NCBI GenBank assembly: GCA_021464525.1
Contig: JADRCO010000934.1
Coordinates: 1 to 24,407 of the forward strand
DNA from: Rhizophagus sp. LPA8_4_AMF
Taxonomy: Eukaryota > Glomeromycota > Glomeromycetes > Glomerales > Glomeraceae
Reading direction: 5' to 3'
Length of the DNA stretch: 24,407 nt
The notes under the pieces are model-generated. The model had not been told where the DNA came from and made no database searches. It was given only the letters and a program-made list of their open reading frames with translations. Of this stretch, positions 8,664 through 19,895 are shown one piece after another. The translations under genes were made by a program, and so were the position numbers. Positions within the stretch are counted from its first letter, which is position 1, and each line of letters starts with the position of its first letter.

Positions 8664-9915
8664 TTTTATAATTTATATTTTGTAAAATATTATTTCAATT
8701 TGGGAAAAGGAATTTTACGTTCGTATATGTATATTGGCGTTGATTTTATAATGTAACTAACTGAATTTGGAAAATTATTTTTAAACCAACAAAATCTACG
8801 GAGACTGTCGTACTATAATGTACTGTACAACGTAACCTTTGATCAGCAAATTTTGTGAATAATAAATAATTTTTCAAATGTTATACCGAAATTTCTTTAG
8901 AATGATAGAATACTTACCAATACAAACATTTATCATCTATAAAAAGTAATTTGCTAAAAGAAATACAATTATAATAAATAAGCTCACATATTTAAAATTT
9001 ACCAGATATAAAAATTTATTACGATATAAACTTTTCAACACAGAATTAAGTAATATTTTTTAGGTTTTCTCAAGAAAATCAATTGGATTTTTATATTCAG
9101 TTTCTTAAATATTAGAATTAAATATTTAAAAATTTCAAAAATTTGAATAATTAATCTATTCATAAACGGAACTTTATAAATATAAATTTTCAAATTTTTC
9201 AAAGAAAAAATTGATTTTAACGGTATTGCTTTAAATACCGGGAACAATTATGATTCAAGGTTTTTAAAAAGTTAAAATGGATCTTAATAGTAATTATTAA
9301 TTCGATATTTCTTTTAGCACCTATTTGAATCTTTATTCAGAAATTTTAAATTATCATCGATTTCATCTAGTATTACATAAAGTCATAAATTGAGTGATTT
9401 ATCATTTGTAATATTTTTTTTTATCTTATTTTGGTAAAGGTTATTTATCATTATATCAATTTTTCTAAGTTTAGAAATTTTATTAAAATCTTTTAAAAAC
9501 ATTGAAAACATTGATATATTCATACTTTTTACGTTTTTTTTTGCAATCCCTTTTAAACGATAATATATCATGAAATATCACGTGATCGGTTTTTCGTGAC
9601 ATTTTTGACGAGAACGCAGAGGAAGTTGAAGTTTACGAAAGGCTTCGCGTTATTTATTATTTGTAGCTTGTAAATCTCGCAAAGTCAAGTTTGGGCTAAG
9701 TTTGTGATTAGTTGGTGCACTCTTTTTTATAGTATTGTTTTCCTGTATACTTTTGGCAAATGATGAGGGTGAATGTATAAAATTTAAATTTTATACAATC
9801 ATTAGCAAAGAATCCATCAAAAATTCACTTTAGATTTAGACTTTAAACAAGCTGATATATATTAACTTTATTATGATAAATCTTTGTAAACAATATTATA
9901 TATTATATATGGTAC
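8664..9915. other. Intergenic region upstream of kinase, no gene
   Basis: This contains the presumed kinase promoter side. Bases 8749-8970 match the DNA next to copy A. A CACGTG E-box inside the palindrome ATCACGTGAT lies at about 9579-9588, followed by a less A+T-rich patch (9595-9720) with no open frame I can support. The small ORFs at 9035-9247 and 9383-9571 are low-complexity Lys/Ile/Asn translations and are not called. Confidence 0.5.
9774..9797. repeat. 24-bp perfect palindrome
   Basis: TGTATAAAATTT is followed directly by AAATTTTATACA, so the two 12-bp halves are exact reverse complements with no loop. The dyad continues imperfectly outward (GAA against ATC). It lies about 120 bp beyond the stop codon of the BTB-TLDc gene, in A+T-rich DNA where shorter chance palindromes are common. 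Confidence 0.7.
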
Positions 9916-11518
9916 TTAAAATTTAATAAATTTTTGTAAGTTTAACTTTCTCCAAAATTTTCGATATTTAATTACAACAAAAGTTTCAATTTCTTCAATA
10001 TTATAAATTGTATTAGTATTTAAATTATTTTCATAATTATCAAACTTATTATTTGCATATAAATTTTTATCCCTCATAAATAAAGAATCTTGACCAAAAC
10101 CAAAACCAATATTCGTATAATTTGTTATTATTGCATGTTCATGAATTAATACATGACTTAATTTCATATTTTTAATATCTTTACTATTTTCAAATGAGAA
10201 AATAAAATTATCTAATGAATTATAAAATCGAACCCCATCAAGATTAATAAGATAATCACTACCTAATGAATTAAATCCAATAGAACTATAACCACCAAAA
10301 ATCTCATCTGTATTTTTAACTTTAATTAAAACCAAACTTGCTACACGACCATTACAATTTTTTTTAAATGATTCATTACTAATACCATCACGACTACCAC
10401 GATAAATAAGTTTAAATTTATATAATGAATCATTTTCAGTTCTAATAATAGTGGTATTTTTTTTATCAATCCAATTAGAAATTATATTTGCAAGTTTTGG
10501 ATCAATAATTTTTGATTCAATTTTTTCTAAAAATTTAATTCTAACAGATGATGATAAATTTTTTGGTAAGGTATCTTTATAATAAAATTCTTCAATTTCA
10601 TTATAAATATGAATAGGAATAATATTCTTATAAGGACGAACTTTATCAAAAAAATCAGTACGAGAAATTACCATAAATCTAATAAGTGGGAAAAATTGTT
10701 CCAAAGTTTTCGTTAATGCTTTATGATTCTCATCGTTCCATTTAGATTTATCACTATTTTCACTTCCAAGACCAGGAGTTTGTTCAATACCCCATTTAAT
10801 TAAACGATTCCAAAGATTAATTTCATCAATTTGTAATACATCTCTTTGAAGAAAGATATAAAGAATATCCTTATCTAATGAAAGAAAGGATTCTGAATTG
10901 ATGAAAGATTCTGGATCTTTAAAGATAAATTCAAGACAATTATCTCGTAATTTATTAGATTGTCCAATTTTGGAAGCGAAATTAAGAACAAAAACAACAT
11001 TTTTTTGAATCCAGTTTGATCGTTTTTCTATTAAATAATCTTGAACATAATTAAATAATTCTTCAATAAGTAATTCATCGGTTGCAATTAATAATTCAAA
11101 AATATCCTCTCCTGATTTTTCTGTTAAATTAAGTTCACCGGTGTAAATATATCTATTTATAAAAAATATATAATATATACATATATAATTAAATTATTTG
11201 AATAATGAATAGTATATAGTTAGGTATATAATAATAAATAAATTATGCTTACTTTAAAATCATATCAAAAACAGTTGGATTTATATTTGGTTTACAAAAC
11301 TTAATAATATTATCCTCCTTTGTAGTCCACCTAGCCTTGAAAGCACTTTTAAAATAAGGAGAACGAGCGCGTAAAATTACCGAATGTGCTTTAAATTTCT
11401 TCATATTTTCGTTTTTACCAACTTGAATAGTAACATCAAAACCATCATCAAAATCATCGGCATTATTCAATACTGAAGAAAGGTCTTTTGAAAGACCAGA
11501 ATGAGAAATTAAAGTCAT
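9916..11518 (-). CDS. BTB-BACK-TLDc domain protein
   Basis: Two exons, 11518-11253 and 11152-9916, are joined by a 100-bp GT-AG intron that splits codon 89 and keeps frame, giving 500 residues. Residues about 28-115 form a BTB/POZ domain: FDVTIQVG, then FKAHSVILRARSPYFKSAF and, after the splice, YIYTGELNL. A BACK-like helical segment follows (ELLIATDELLIEELFNYVQ, then KIGQSNKLRDNCLEFI). The C-terminal TLDc domain covers about 310-495 with FKLIYRGSRDG, FHKNC-like FKKNCNGR, IFGGYSS and GFGFGQDSLFMRD. BTB-BACK proteins usually bridge a substrate to a Cul3 ubiquitin ligase. TLDc domains are linked to oxidative-stress protection and V-ATPase binding in other eukaryotes. The combination is abundant in Rhizophagus, but its role there is unknown to me. 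Exon 2 opens in frame from the splice site. A decayed copy lies immediately upstream at 11690-12870. Confidence 0.9.
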
Positions 11519-11689
11519 TTTTTTTTTTTAAAAAAAAAAAAATTCGTCATGATATACATGATATTATTGATATATATAATTATATATTACAGATTATGAC
11601 GTAGTATAATTGTTATGATTGTGATAAATCAGTATCAATTCCTCCTTTTTAGCAAATTAAAATTTAATTGATTTGTATTTTAATTACAA

Positions 11690-12870
11690 CTTTCATTACA
11701 CTATTTAATGTTTCCATCATTATCTATTTCATATATTTAATGAATCAAGTTGAATCACCAAATTACGACTTATTTTCATATTTGAAATCCAATAGAACTA
11801 CAGTATATCCACTAAAACATAAAGGTTTAATTGAAACTAAACTTGCTATTTTTAAATTACAAATCATCAATTTTCCATTATCATATTTATCAATATGAAT
11901 CATTGATAGTATGATAAATACTTGTTATTCCATGGGTATCAATGAATAACTGAAATATTCACCGATGCCTTGGGCCCCCGAGGGCATCGGTGTATATGGA
12001 GTATTTATTAGAATAACAGGCTTATTTCATTGTGTATGACGTATACACCGATGGTTTTATACCGGTGTAATTTACAAAAAAATTCATCGGTGTATACATA
12101 ATACCGATGGGATAATCTTTTTTATTAATCCAATTAACAATTATGTTGGATTCAAATATTCCTATTCTAGATGGTAAAATTGTAAATTACCCTTAAAGTA
12201 AAAAATCTTTAGATATGATCAGGAAATTTATCTTTATAAGGTTGGACAAAGTCAATAGGAGAAATTCCTGCAATCGAATAAGAGGATAAAAATGATCCGA
12301 AAATACCTAATAATTTTCATCATTTCATTTCAACATTTTTTTAACCAGGAGTTCCTTCAATTCCCCCATTTAATTAAACAATCCCAAGCAATATCAATTT
12401 GAAAACCATGTAAACTATAGAAAATATCTTTTTAACGAGAAAAAGGATTTTGAGGTAATAAATGACTGGGTTTCTAGAGATGGTTTTTAAACAAAAATCG
12501 TGTAGTTTCTTACAGCTTGCAAATTTATTAAGAAATTAATAAATATTCTACTAATCGTAGTAGTCCGTCAGATGTAGCCAAAAGTCCAAGAATATCTTTA
12601 CATAACTGTTAAATCAAATACACCTATATAAACAATATCTTTTAAAAAAAAGTGAAATTACGAAATTTAAATTCAACTTACTGTAATTTAAAAACCCTGA
12701 TATATATTTCGAAAATTATTGGAGTGATATTTGATTTGTAAAACATAATATATTATTCTTCATTTCATCTTTGTAATCCAAAATATGTACACGCGGTTTA
12801 CTATAGACTCTGGAAGAAAAAATTTTTTTCCAAGTTAAAATTTCCAATATTGATATTGACGTAAATAGAT
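11690..12870 (-). pseudogene. Decayed copy of the BTB-BACK-TLDc gene
   Basis: Several blocks match the intact gene in order and orientation. Bases 12350-12400 read CCAGGAGTT(C)CTTCAATTCCCCCATTTAATTAAAC against CCAGGAGTTTGTTCAATACCCCATTTAATTAAAC at 10771-10804; the extra C is a frameshift in IDIAWDCLIKWG / IEGTPG. Near 12677-12790, CTTACT...TTTGTAAAAC...TTTGTAATCC follows the intact exon-1 end, including the splice donor. Bases 11780-11870 correspond to the TLDc stretch near GGYSSIGFNSL and RVASLVLIKV. Many stops and frameshifts are present, and a CACCGATG-rich insert splits the TLDc part. The BTB start is too worn to place, so the upstream limit is approximate. It has no coding potential. Confidence 0.7.
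11960..12110. repeat. Cluster of CACCGATG palindromes (possible MITE)
   Basis: Six copies of a CACCGATG or CATCGGTG word, some imperfect, fall within 151 bp in alternating orientation. CACCGATGCC (11960-11969) pairs with GGCATCGGTG (11983-11992) around a GC-rich centre. GTATACACCGATG (12041-12053) pairs exactly with CATCGGTGTATAC (12085-12097). TACCGGTGTA and ATACCGATGG add further half-sites. The block interrupts the TLDc part of the pseudogene and has no counterpart in the intact copy. No clear target duplication is visible, so its identity as a transposon is an inference. Confidence 0.6.
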
Positions 12871-13849
12871 TTATAAGTTACAAGTTCGTCATATATAAAG
12901 CAATGTATCTATTCCTTAAATCTCTAAGATTTCTTTTAACGTATCGGATGTTCTAAGATTATAAAAATTGATCAATACGAATCCGTTTCCCGAAATTATC
13001 TTCGGACCTTAGAGATGTTTTTATGCTAGCTATTCTCCTAATAGCTAGATTATTTAATTTTCCATACATAGTTGATTTTAAATTATAAGTAAAATGGAGA
13101 ATAATGATTAGTTTGAAATTTTGCAATTAAATAATAAATGGGATTTTATATTTTCATTTTGGCTTCATAGAATAAACAACATTAACGGATTATTCAGTTA
13201 GAATCAGAATTAGAATATATTTTATCTAAGTTGATGGTGTTTTTTATGTAACATTATCGTTTGTCAAATGATCTGTTTTTTTAAAAAAAAATTAGAATAT
13301 TTGAATATTTAAATTTTATTATAAAAATTAGAATATTATCATTTGTCAAATATGTTCTATTCTTTTTAAAAAAAAAACCCCCGATGTATTTTTATAATTT
13401 TATATTTTCTTATCGATATGAATTTCAGTTATACGAAAGTAATAAACCAGTTATTGTTTTTCATAAAATTTTTTATCATTTGTATTTTTTAAACGAGTTT
13501 TGCCTAATAGGTAAAATTTGACACAATAATTATTTAGGTCAATTTTATTTGTAAATTGTTATTAAAAATCATGTTACTTTAAATAATTAATTATTACAAA
13601 TTCATTTGTAATCAATATTATTGCCATTGACTTGATAATTAAAAACCAAATTAAAACATGATCATAAGTAATATATCTATTTCTACTCTCTATAATAATG
13701 CCATTGATTTATCACGTATTATATTATATTCTTTCAAAGTCCTTGGAGAAGAAAACACTTTTTAATATCTTCATATTCAAATTTCTTGTCAAATTTTGTA
13801 TCGACATCTTTCTTAAGGATCTAAATCCTATCAGATTCTATCTGAAAAA
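12871..13849. other. Intergenic A+T-rich DNA with small repeats
   Basis: No gene is supported. A short hairpin (CTAGCTATT-CTCCT-AATAGCTAG) lies at 13026-13048 and a direct repeat at 13253-13377. The plus-strand ORF at 13698-13910 overlaps the minus-strand decayed gene described next and has no recognisable feature, so it is treated as a shadow. Confidence 0.5.
13253..13377 (+). repeat. Direct repeat, about 40 bp, two copies
   Basis: ATTATCGTTTGTCAAATGAT... at 13253 and ATTATCATTTGTCAAATATG... at 13334 both run into a C/T-rich word and then TTTTTAAAAAAAA. The spacer carries AAAAATTAGAATATT twice as well, so this is a nested local duplication of about 80 bp period. Confidence 0.55.
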
Positions 13850-14968
13850 TCATTCTTTTAAGGTGCCTAAAAGAATTTTTAAATTCTCTGAGCGTCGCGG
13901 TTTTGAGTGAGCTCTCGCTTTCATCATGTCCCTAGTAACTTTGGAAGTTTTAGCCTTGACTGTGAGGGGCTTAGCCTTTTCGTTATGACTGATTGTCACT
14001 ACATTATTTACCCTATTCTCATGATACACAAAGGGTGACCTCTCCTATCTTCTAGAAATAATATTTTTGTTTAGTTGATCTTGAACTACATGTAGAATTT
14101 TTTTATTAATTGATAAAAATCGGCACATGGAAATATACAATTTTTCTAGCCGTCATCACTTTCGTCATCTTTTTCTCAGAAAACTTCAATACAATCAATT
14201 TTACGTTTTTGTGCCAATGATTTTGATGTTGATGCGCTCAGTCCCTTTAATTATTATATTTCTGTTGTTATCTGCATACCCTTAATGTTTTCTTTTTTTA
14301 AATCTTTCATTTAACCGCCATTTTCTCCTTCCTCTTCCTGATAAAAAAAAAAAATTTTTTTAAATGTTTAATATTAAATATAACTTTAAAAATCATTAAT
14401 AAAATCATCTACCTCATGCTCCTTGACACCACATTCCTTTCTACATCATGCTCCTTCCTATATATTCCGCATCTACAAAATCTAATGAATCTCTGTCTGT
14501 GATCTGGTGAAATCTGAAACGATTATCTTTATCTAGATGTTCACAATGTAACCTGGCAAGTTTCGCAATTCTGACAGGGTGGCATCCTTTGTTTTGTTCG
14601 CACATTAATTGTGCACATTTTGATCGGAATATTGGGCTCCAACACTAAATGATATAGGTTGATCTATATAATCATTAACTAAAATATCTTATTAACTTCT
14701 GATCTAGTACAGTTAACTTTCACAAAACACAAGGCTCGTATTTGTAATATCTTTCAAGAAGATACTTCTTCAACTCATCAGTTGACTACCTGAAAAAAAA
14801 TTGTATTGTTTATTAATAAAGTATCCTTGATATCTTCGTAGAATGAGCAAACATATGTCTTTTCTCTAATAACTGCGTGAAAGGTTTGCACTGTAGAAAT
14901 ATCAATTCTCAATTTTATAGGCGTCGATCTAATTTTTGCGCTTGCGCAGTTGTGCTCGTTGTGTTCAT
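13850..14968 (-). pseudogene. Decayed gene of unrecognised family
   Basis: On the minus strand a series of coding-like blocks follows in a sensible order, with more GC than the surroundings. 14966-14815 contains IRSTPIKLRIDISTVQTF and REKTYVCSFYEDIKDT. 14785-14690 contains STDELKKYLLERYYKYEPC, then an in-frame TGA before KLTVLDQKLI. 14665-14440 contains QPISFSVGA, a frameshift, then CAQLMCEQNKGCHPVRIAKL and DNRFRFHQITDRDSLDFVD, another frameshift and KECGVKEHEVDDFINDF. Acidic and low-complexity pieces follow (EEEGENGG; SLAQKRKIDCIEVF, TGA, EKDDESDDG). Finally 14048-13850 holds a basic tail with KAKPLTVKAKTSKVTRDMM. One or two introns are likely (a T-rich tract ending in ATCAG at about 14344). 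I do not recognise the family. Conserved Cys and His residues and the multi-block layout would fit a multicopy or transposon-borne gene. Several stops and frameshifts mean it is not functional here. Confidence 0.55.
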
Positions 14969-15994
14969 TTTAAAATATCGACATTTATAATTTTATGTAT
15001 ATACAGTATATTTGTTTCCTATGTAGCCGTATGCAGAAGTTTAGTGTTAAAAAGTTCAACATTTTTTGTTATTCATAGTATTTCCTCTTTCTTCTGTTTT
15101 TTTCTTACAATTGTTCTATGAAAGAATTTTTTTTTTACTATCAAATTAGTCACATAATAATTTGATTAATGGCGTATGATTTAAAATACCAAGTAAAACT
15201 ATTTATAGTTTATTTAACGCCATTTGACATGCGTAAAAAAAATGTATATGTATGATAAGTCAACAAATCGTATCGTATTTAAGAACACAAAGTGATTTCA
15301 AAATAGTATTGTTTTACTGCGCATTGATTAGTGATATTTTTTTTTTTTTTTTTTGATAAAAAAAAAATTTTCTAATTTTATATCTCAAGAAAATCATTAT
15401 TAACAGTTAACAGTTTCCGGACTTAATTTATTCCCATTTTCCATAAAAAGACTTTTTCCTTATTCATGGTTGTTATATTTAGTTGGTTCCGAATTTACCC
15501 GCCCCTGTTTACGGAATTCAGGAATTCAGTAACTCGTGCGATGTTGATCAAATGTTCCGAATATTCCGATCATTCGTAAATTCATTTTGCACGTGGAGTC
15601 TTGATTATTTTAACTTTCACAAAAAAAAAAAAGAATCCTTCCATATTGAACATTTCAAATGATGAAAAAAAATTTTTTTTTTTTTGTTTTGATTCGTGTG
15701 ATACTGTACAGATACTACAGATACTGATACATTTTACAATAGAGCTTCTTTTATTTGTACAACAAAAATACAAAATTAGTAAGATCTTCAAAGGGGGTTT
15801 CTATATAATATTAGCTTGACTATCTGTTTACGAAAATCCCTTTGAATTTTTAAATTAATCCCATCTTTTTTTTTTATGATCCTATATTCCTATATATAGA
15901 GAGGTAAATTTTTCCGTAGATTTTCTAAAAAAAAAAAAAAAACTTTCTATTTTTATATATAAAAAGGATTTTTCTTTGATTATTTGTTGTAATC
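14969..15994. other. Intergenic region upstream of the PARP-like gene
   Basis: No gene is supported. It has T-runs near 15340 and 15670, a doubled GAATTCAG at about 15516-15530, and a less A+T-rich patch (15485-15600) with no open frame. The small ORFs at 14936-15121, 15582-15791 and 15601-15819 are translations of homopolymer-rich DNA and are not called. Confidence 0.5.
15891..15965 (+). promoter_or_regulatory. TATA-like elements before PARP-like gene
   Basis: TATATATAGA (15891-15900) and TTTTATATATAAAAA (15951-15965) lie about 100 and 40 bases before the start codon. In DNA this A+T-rich such words arise by chance, so only the position suggests a promoter role. Confidence 0.25.
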
Positions 15995-17145
15995 ATGGGT
16001 CAAAATTGTGAAGTAAATGAAACTTCAATCATTCAAAATAATTCTTCTTCCCCATCTTTTCCTTCATCACCATCCGCCACAAAAAAATCCTTTTCGTCCC
16101 GTTTAACGCATTTAATCCGACGTGACTCGACAAAAAATTCTTTTTCAAATAATAAATCATTTATTCCTTCACAAAAACCTATAAAGATTCATAAAACAGA
16201 AATGATATTATTAAATCAGAATGATCCAAATTATATTTCAGTAAAATCATTATTTAAAGGTCGACCACTCTCACAATCAAAAATTCTTGGAATATTTGAA
16301 TTACGTATGCCAAGCAAACTTGAAAAACGACATGAATCTTATAAAAAAAGTTTAAGTAAAAGGACCGGAAAAAGTATCCAAGATATTACTCACAGGATGT
16401 TTCATGGTACTACTTCAAATTGTACACCTGAAAGATTTGTTGAAGAATTAAGTTATAGTCAAGAAAATGAGGAAGAGATAAAAGAAAGTTTTCATGTTGA
16501 AAGAAAATTTTGCGAAAAAGATTGTGGATTATGTGGAATTGTACAACAAGGAAATAAAACTAAGTACACAAGAACTAAAAGTTTATTTAAGAAAAATAGT
16601 AAGTAATATTTGTAACTAATATGGTGATACTTAGATTAGTTCCATTACTTTGTTTTCATAAGATGATAAAGAATTATTGTTAATGGATTAGTTAATTAAA
16701 TTCAAAGGGTCAAATAACTATGGTGATAAATAATTATTTGCCATCATATAGTAATTAATAGCAGAACCTATATTTAATACTATATATATATATATATATT
16801 ATTTATGTTAGTGATGCTAAAAAATTTTTTATAATACTCATAATTTAGGAATGTGGTTTGCAAATGACCCGTGTACGTCACTTTATTATTGTAATGGCGT
16901 GGTAGTAAAATCAGTAAAGACCATGTTTGTGGTTGATGTTATAAAAAAGGATCCGAAAGGAATTTTAATTGTAAATAAAGAAAAGGTAAGCGTATATTGA
17001 TGATTTTTTTTTCCCTTGATAATATTACTGATTTTCGGAAAATTTTCATCTTTTTGTTATTTAGGCAACTTTACCTAGATTCTTAATATTATTTGAGATG
17101 TCAGGTAATTTCAATCGTTTTAGCAATGCTTTTACATGCTATTAA
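15995..17145 (+). CDS. PARP-like catalytic-fold protein
   Basis: Three exons are proposed: 15995-16598, 16849-16985 and 17065-17145. The introns of 250 and 79 bp have strong GTAAGT and GTAAGC donors and TTTAG acceptors, and frame is kept across both, giving 273 residues. The first 70 residues are Ser/Thr/Asn-rich and basic, probably disordered, beginning MGQNC, where Gly2 and Cys5 could be lipidated. The second half resembles the poly(ADP-ribose) polymerase catalytic fold of fungal proteins: FHGTTSNC (136-143, with the NAD-binding H137-G138), DCGLCGIVQQG (176-186), MWFANDPCTSLYYC at the GIYFA...SSKS..Y position, MFVVDV, and ATLPRFLILFEM as the closing strand. In active PARPs the second motif has a Tyr that stacks on nicotinamide; here Trp204 takes its place. 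The domain is also short between MFVVDV and the final strand. It may be an inactive or mono-ADP-ribosyl-type enzyme. The start is the first ATG of the open frame. Confidence 0.75.
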
Positions 17146-17150
17146 ATAAA
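17145..17150 (+). terminator. Possible polyadenylation signal
   Basis: AATAAA overlaps the last base of the proposed TAA stop of the PARP-like gene. The overlap with the stop is unusual, so a later signal may be the one used; the region is rich in candidates. Confidence 0.3.
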
Positions 17151-17416
17151 AAAGAAAGAAAAAGGAACGTATGTTTTAATAATATTTTGTTTTTTTCCCT
17201 TTTCAATATCAGAATGTTATACGTGATCTCGGGGGGATTTTTTTTATATAGAAACATTTTTTCGGAACAATTTTTTTTTTTTTACAACAAATTATGGAAA
17301 ATTCTTTTTTCAAGATGGGAAATTTTATAGATTAATAGATTATTAATTCACTTGGTTTAAATTTAACCAAGAAATTTTGATCACTCATTCCATTTTGTTT
17401 ATATTAATTGATCCTA

Positions 17417-17547
17417 CAGTAAATATGATTTTTTTTTTTTGTAAATTTCATTCCTTTTTTTTTTATTTTCGTGTATAGTCATCATTTTTTGATTTATGTT
17501 GTAATATAGCGGTCTTTTCCTTTATTTTTTACAAATTATATTTACTG
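17417..17547. mobile_element. Possible 131-bp TA-flanked MITE
   Basis: CAGTAAATATGATTT at the left end matches the complement of AAATTATATTTACTG at the right end in 14 of 15 positions. TA dinucleotides flank it (17415-17416 and 17548-17549). The CAGT terminus and TA flank are the same as at 4540-4670, and the length is identical, but the internal sequence differs. The arms are short and A+T rich, so chance is not excluded. Confidence 0.4.
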
Positions 17548-19519
17548 TAAAAATCCAATTATTTTTTTTCTTCAAATCAAATTATTATTTCTTTCTTTCA
17601 TTCTTTAATCCGCCAAACCTTACCTTTTATTAACGCCCTATTATAACATCTCATTTATTATTTTATTAATGTGATAGTGTGAATATGGTGGATGTAAAGG
17701 AATTTGTGAGCGTTTTGATTGATTTTTAGTATATTATATGAAGTTCACATATTTTAGTGATTATTTATGTATAGTTCTCATATTATGAATTTATTACATG
17801 TTTATAGGAAAGATTTTTTTTCTTTTTTTCTTTTTTTTAAAAAAAGAATTAAATTTACTTTTTTAATAAATTTTTTTTAAAAAAAAAAATTTTAATACAA
17901 GCTTGAATCACAAAATTACATCAAAAATCGTGCACCAAGAAAGGTTCAAAAGATTTAATTATTTAGCAAGAGTTATTTATTTAACAAAATGAATTGGAAT
18001 CATTATAAAATTTATTTTCCCATTGAAGAGTAGCTTCCTTTTATTCACTTCTCAAAATAGTGATTTTATAAGTGATCAGGATAGCAATAGGAGTCGAGGA
18101 GACGTGTAATCCAATATAATCATCTACATAATAAAGGTGAAATGCCATAAATGCCATATGAACTTTACTTAATAATTTTAATAATTTTTATACAACAAGT
18201 TTTAAGTCAAAATTGAATCTAATTTGCAAAAGTTATTGGTACAAGTTTTATTATAGCGTGGAATAAACATATGTACTATGTCACAAATCATAAATATTTT
18301 ATTTTTTTGTTAACATTACATATAAATATATAATGTTAATTATCTATATACATTATTTAGATGAATTGATATCATACTAATTACTTAGTATTGTTTGAAT
18401 AATTTTTAACTTTCTATAAAAATCCTACTTTTTTCTAATAAATATGAAATGAATTCATGACCTTAAAAAAAAGGTAAATATATTTAACATTATTAACTAC
18501 ACATTCCGTCATAGACTTATAGTTAATAGTAAAGCTATAAAAGTTTCATAACTCTTCTTTCAGAAAACTCTTTTTTTTTTTTTTGACTTTGTGATAATAC
18601 TGAAATATGAAATATACGGATAGTATTCTGATAGAATTACAATCCAAATTTTTTTTTATTTTTTTGCCTGTTACTTTCTTTAATATACTATTAGCCGCAG
18701 GTATGAAAAATTTTCAAATATTAACATCAAGAGAATAATGCGTTACCTACAACTGGCTAGAAGCATTCGGATATCTTAATCAGTAATAAAAAAAAAGTCA
18801 TCACATGTCAAAAAAAAAATCTCGATCAAATCCATCAAATCCATCACAAATGTACGTAATGCGATAACAATGAATTTACTAAAAGTATCGTATATCACGG
18901 GGCTATAGTAACAGGGTATTGAACTTGTAACCCGGAGAATATTACATGGGTGGATGGGGGAATACAAGAATGCATATATTTTACATTACGGTTCCTAAAA
19001 TTTCCGTTATAGTACCTGAATACAGTATTTTAAAAATCTTTTTTTGAGGGGATATTATACATGGGGTATATGGCCCATGATAATACCACGAAATTTATAT
19101 AATATGTAAATAAATAAATGTTATAGTACGTGAGCTTGTTTTCTTCGCTTTGATTTCCTTTAAAAATTTCAAAGTTTTCAATCATTAATGAACGCATTTC
19201 AACGAATTTACACGATTAAAAAATAATTTATAATAAATTTTTATCATTGTTTTTAAAGCTTTCATTATTTCATAAAATTAAAAAAAAAAGATCTTATTCT
19301 TTTTCTCTTTTATACCTTAATGCTTTTAATGCTCTTAATGCAATTTTTGTGTTATATATACTATATACATATGATGTGCTTAATTAATTTTCTATCTTTA
19401 TCATTAAATCCTCTTAGTCCTCAACATTGAAAGTGAGAACCAATATAATTCGATTATTAAAAAAATTCCCCTCTCCGTGTTCTCCAAACGAGATATAATA
19501 AGTGGAGCGAACATGTTTA

Positions 19520-19840
19520 ACCTTAAAAAATATTAAACTATTCTAAAAAATTATGTAAAAGAATGCAAATGAGTATGTATAGCATAGTTGACATAAATAA
19601 CGTGAATACGCTTCGTAATAAATAGTAATAAATTAAATATCTAAGTGATGCGAGTGGTTGACCTTAAAAATGTTAAACTATTCTAAAATATCATGTAAAA
19701 AATAATTAAAGATACGTATAGAATGTAAATGAATATGTATGGTATAGTTGACTTATCGTATGTATGTATGTATAATATCTAAGTGGTGAGTGACCTTAAA
19801 AGATGTAATTATAAATGAATGTGTAGCTTATTTGATGTGT
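19520..19840 (+). repeat. Minisatellite-like tandem repeat, about 130-140 bp period
   Basis: The word ACCTTAAAA starts units at 19520, 19661 and 19793 (spacings 141 and 132). The first two units share TTAAACTATTCTAAAA, then ATGTAAAA, GAGTATGTAT or GAATATGTAT, ATAGTTGAC and ATATCTAAGTG. The third unit is partial (TATAAATGAATGTGTAG). Units differ by substitutions and small indels. Confidence 0.7.
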
Positions 19841-19895
19841 GTAATAACGTGACTATATAATGTGCATATGTACTTATGTGTATAGTGTAGAAATC

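Noticed and set aside
11668..11898. 76-codon plus-strand ORF
   Set aside because: It lies antisense to the TLDc part of the BTB-TLDc pseudogene, whose match to the intact gene explains the open frame.
13698..13910. 70-codon plus-strand ORF
   Set aside because: It overlaps the tail of the minus-strand decayed gene, which has the more protein-like reading, and shows no feature of its own.
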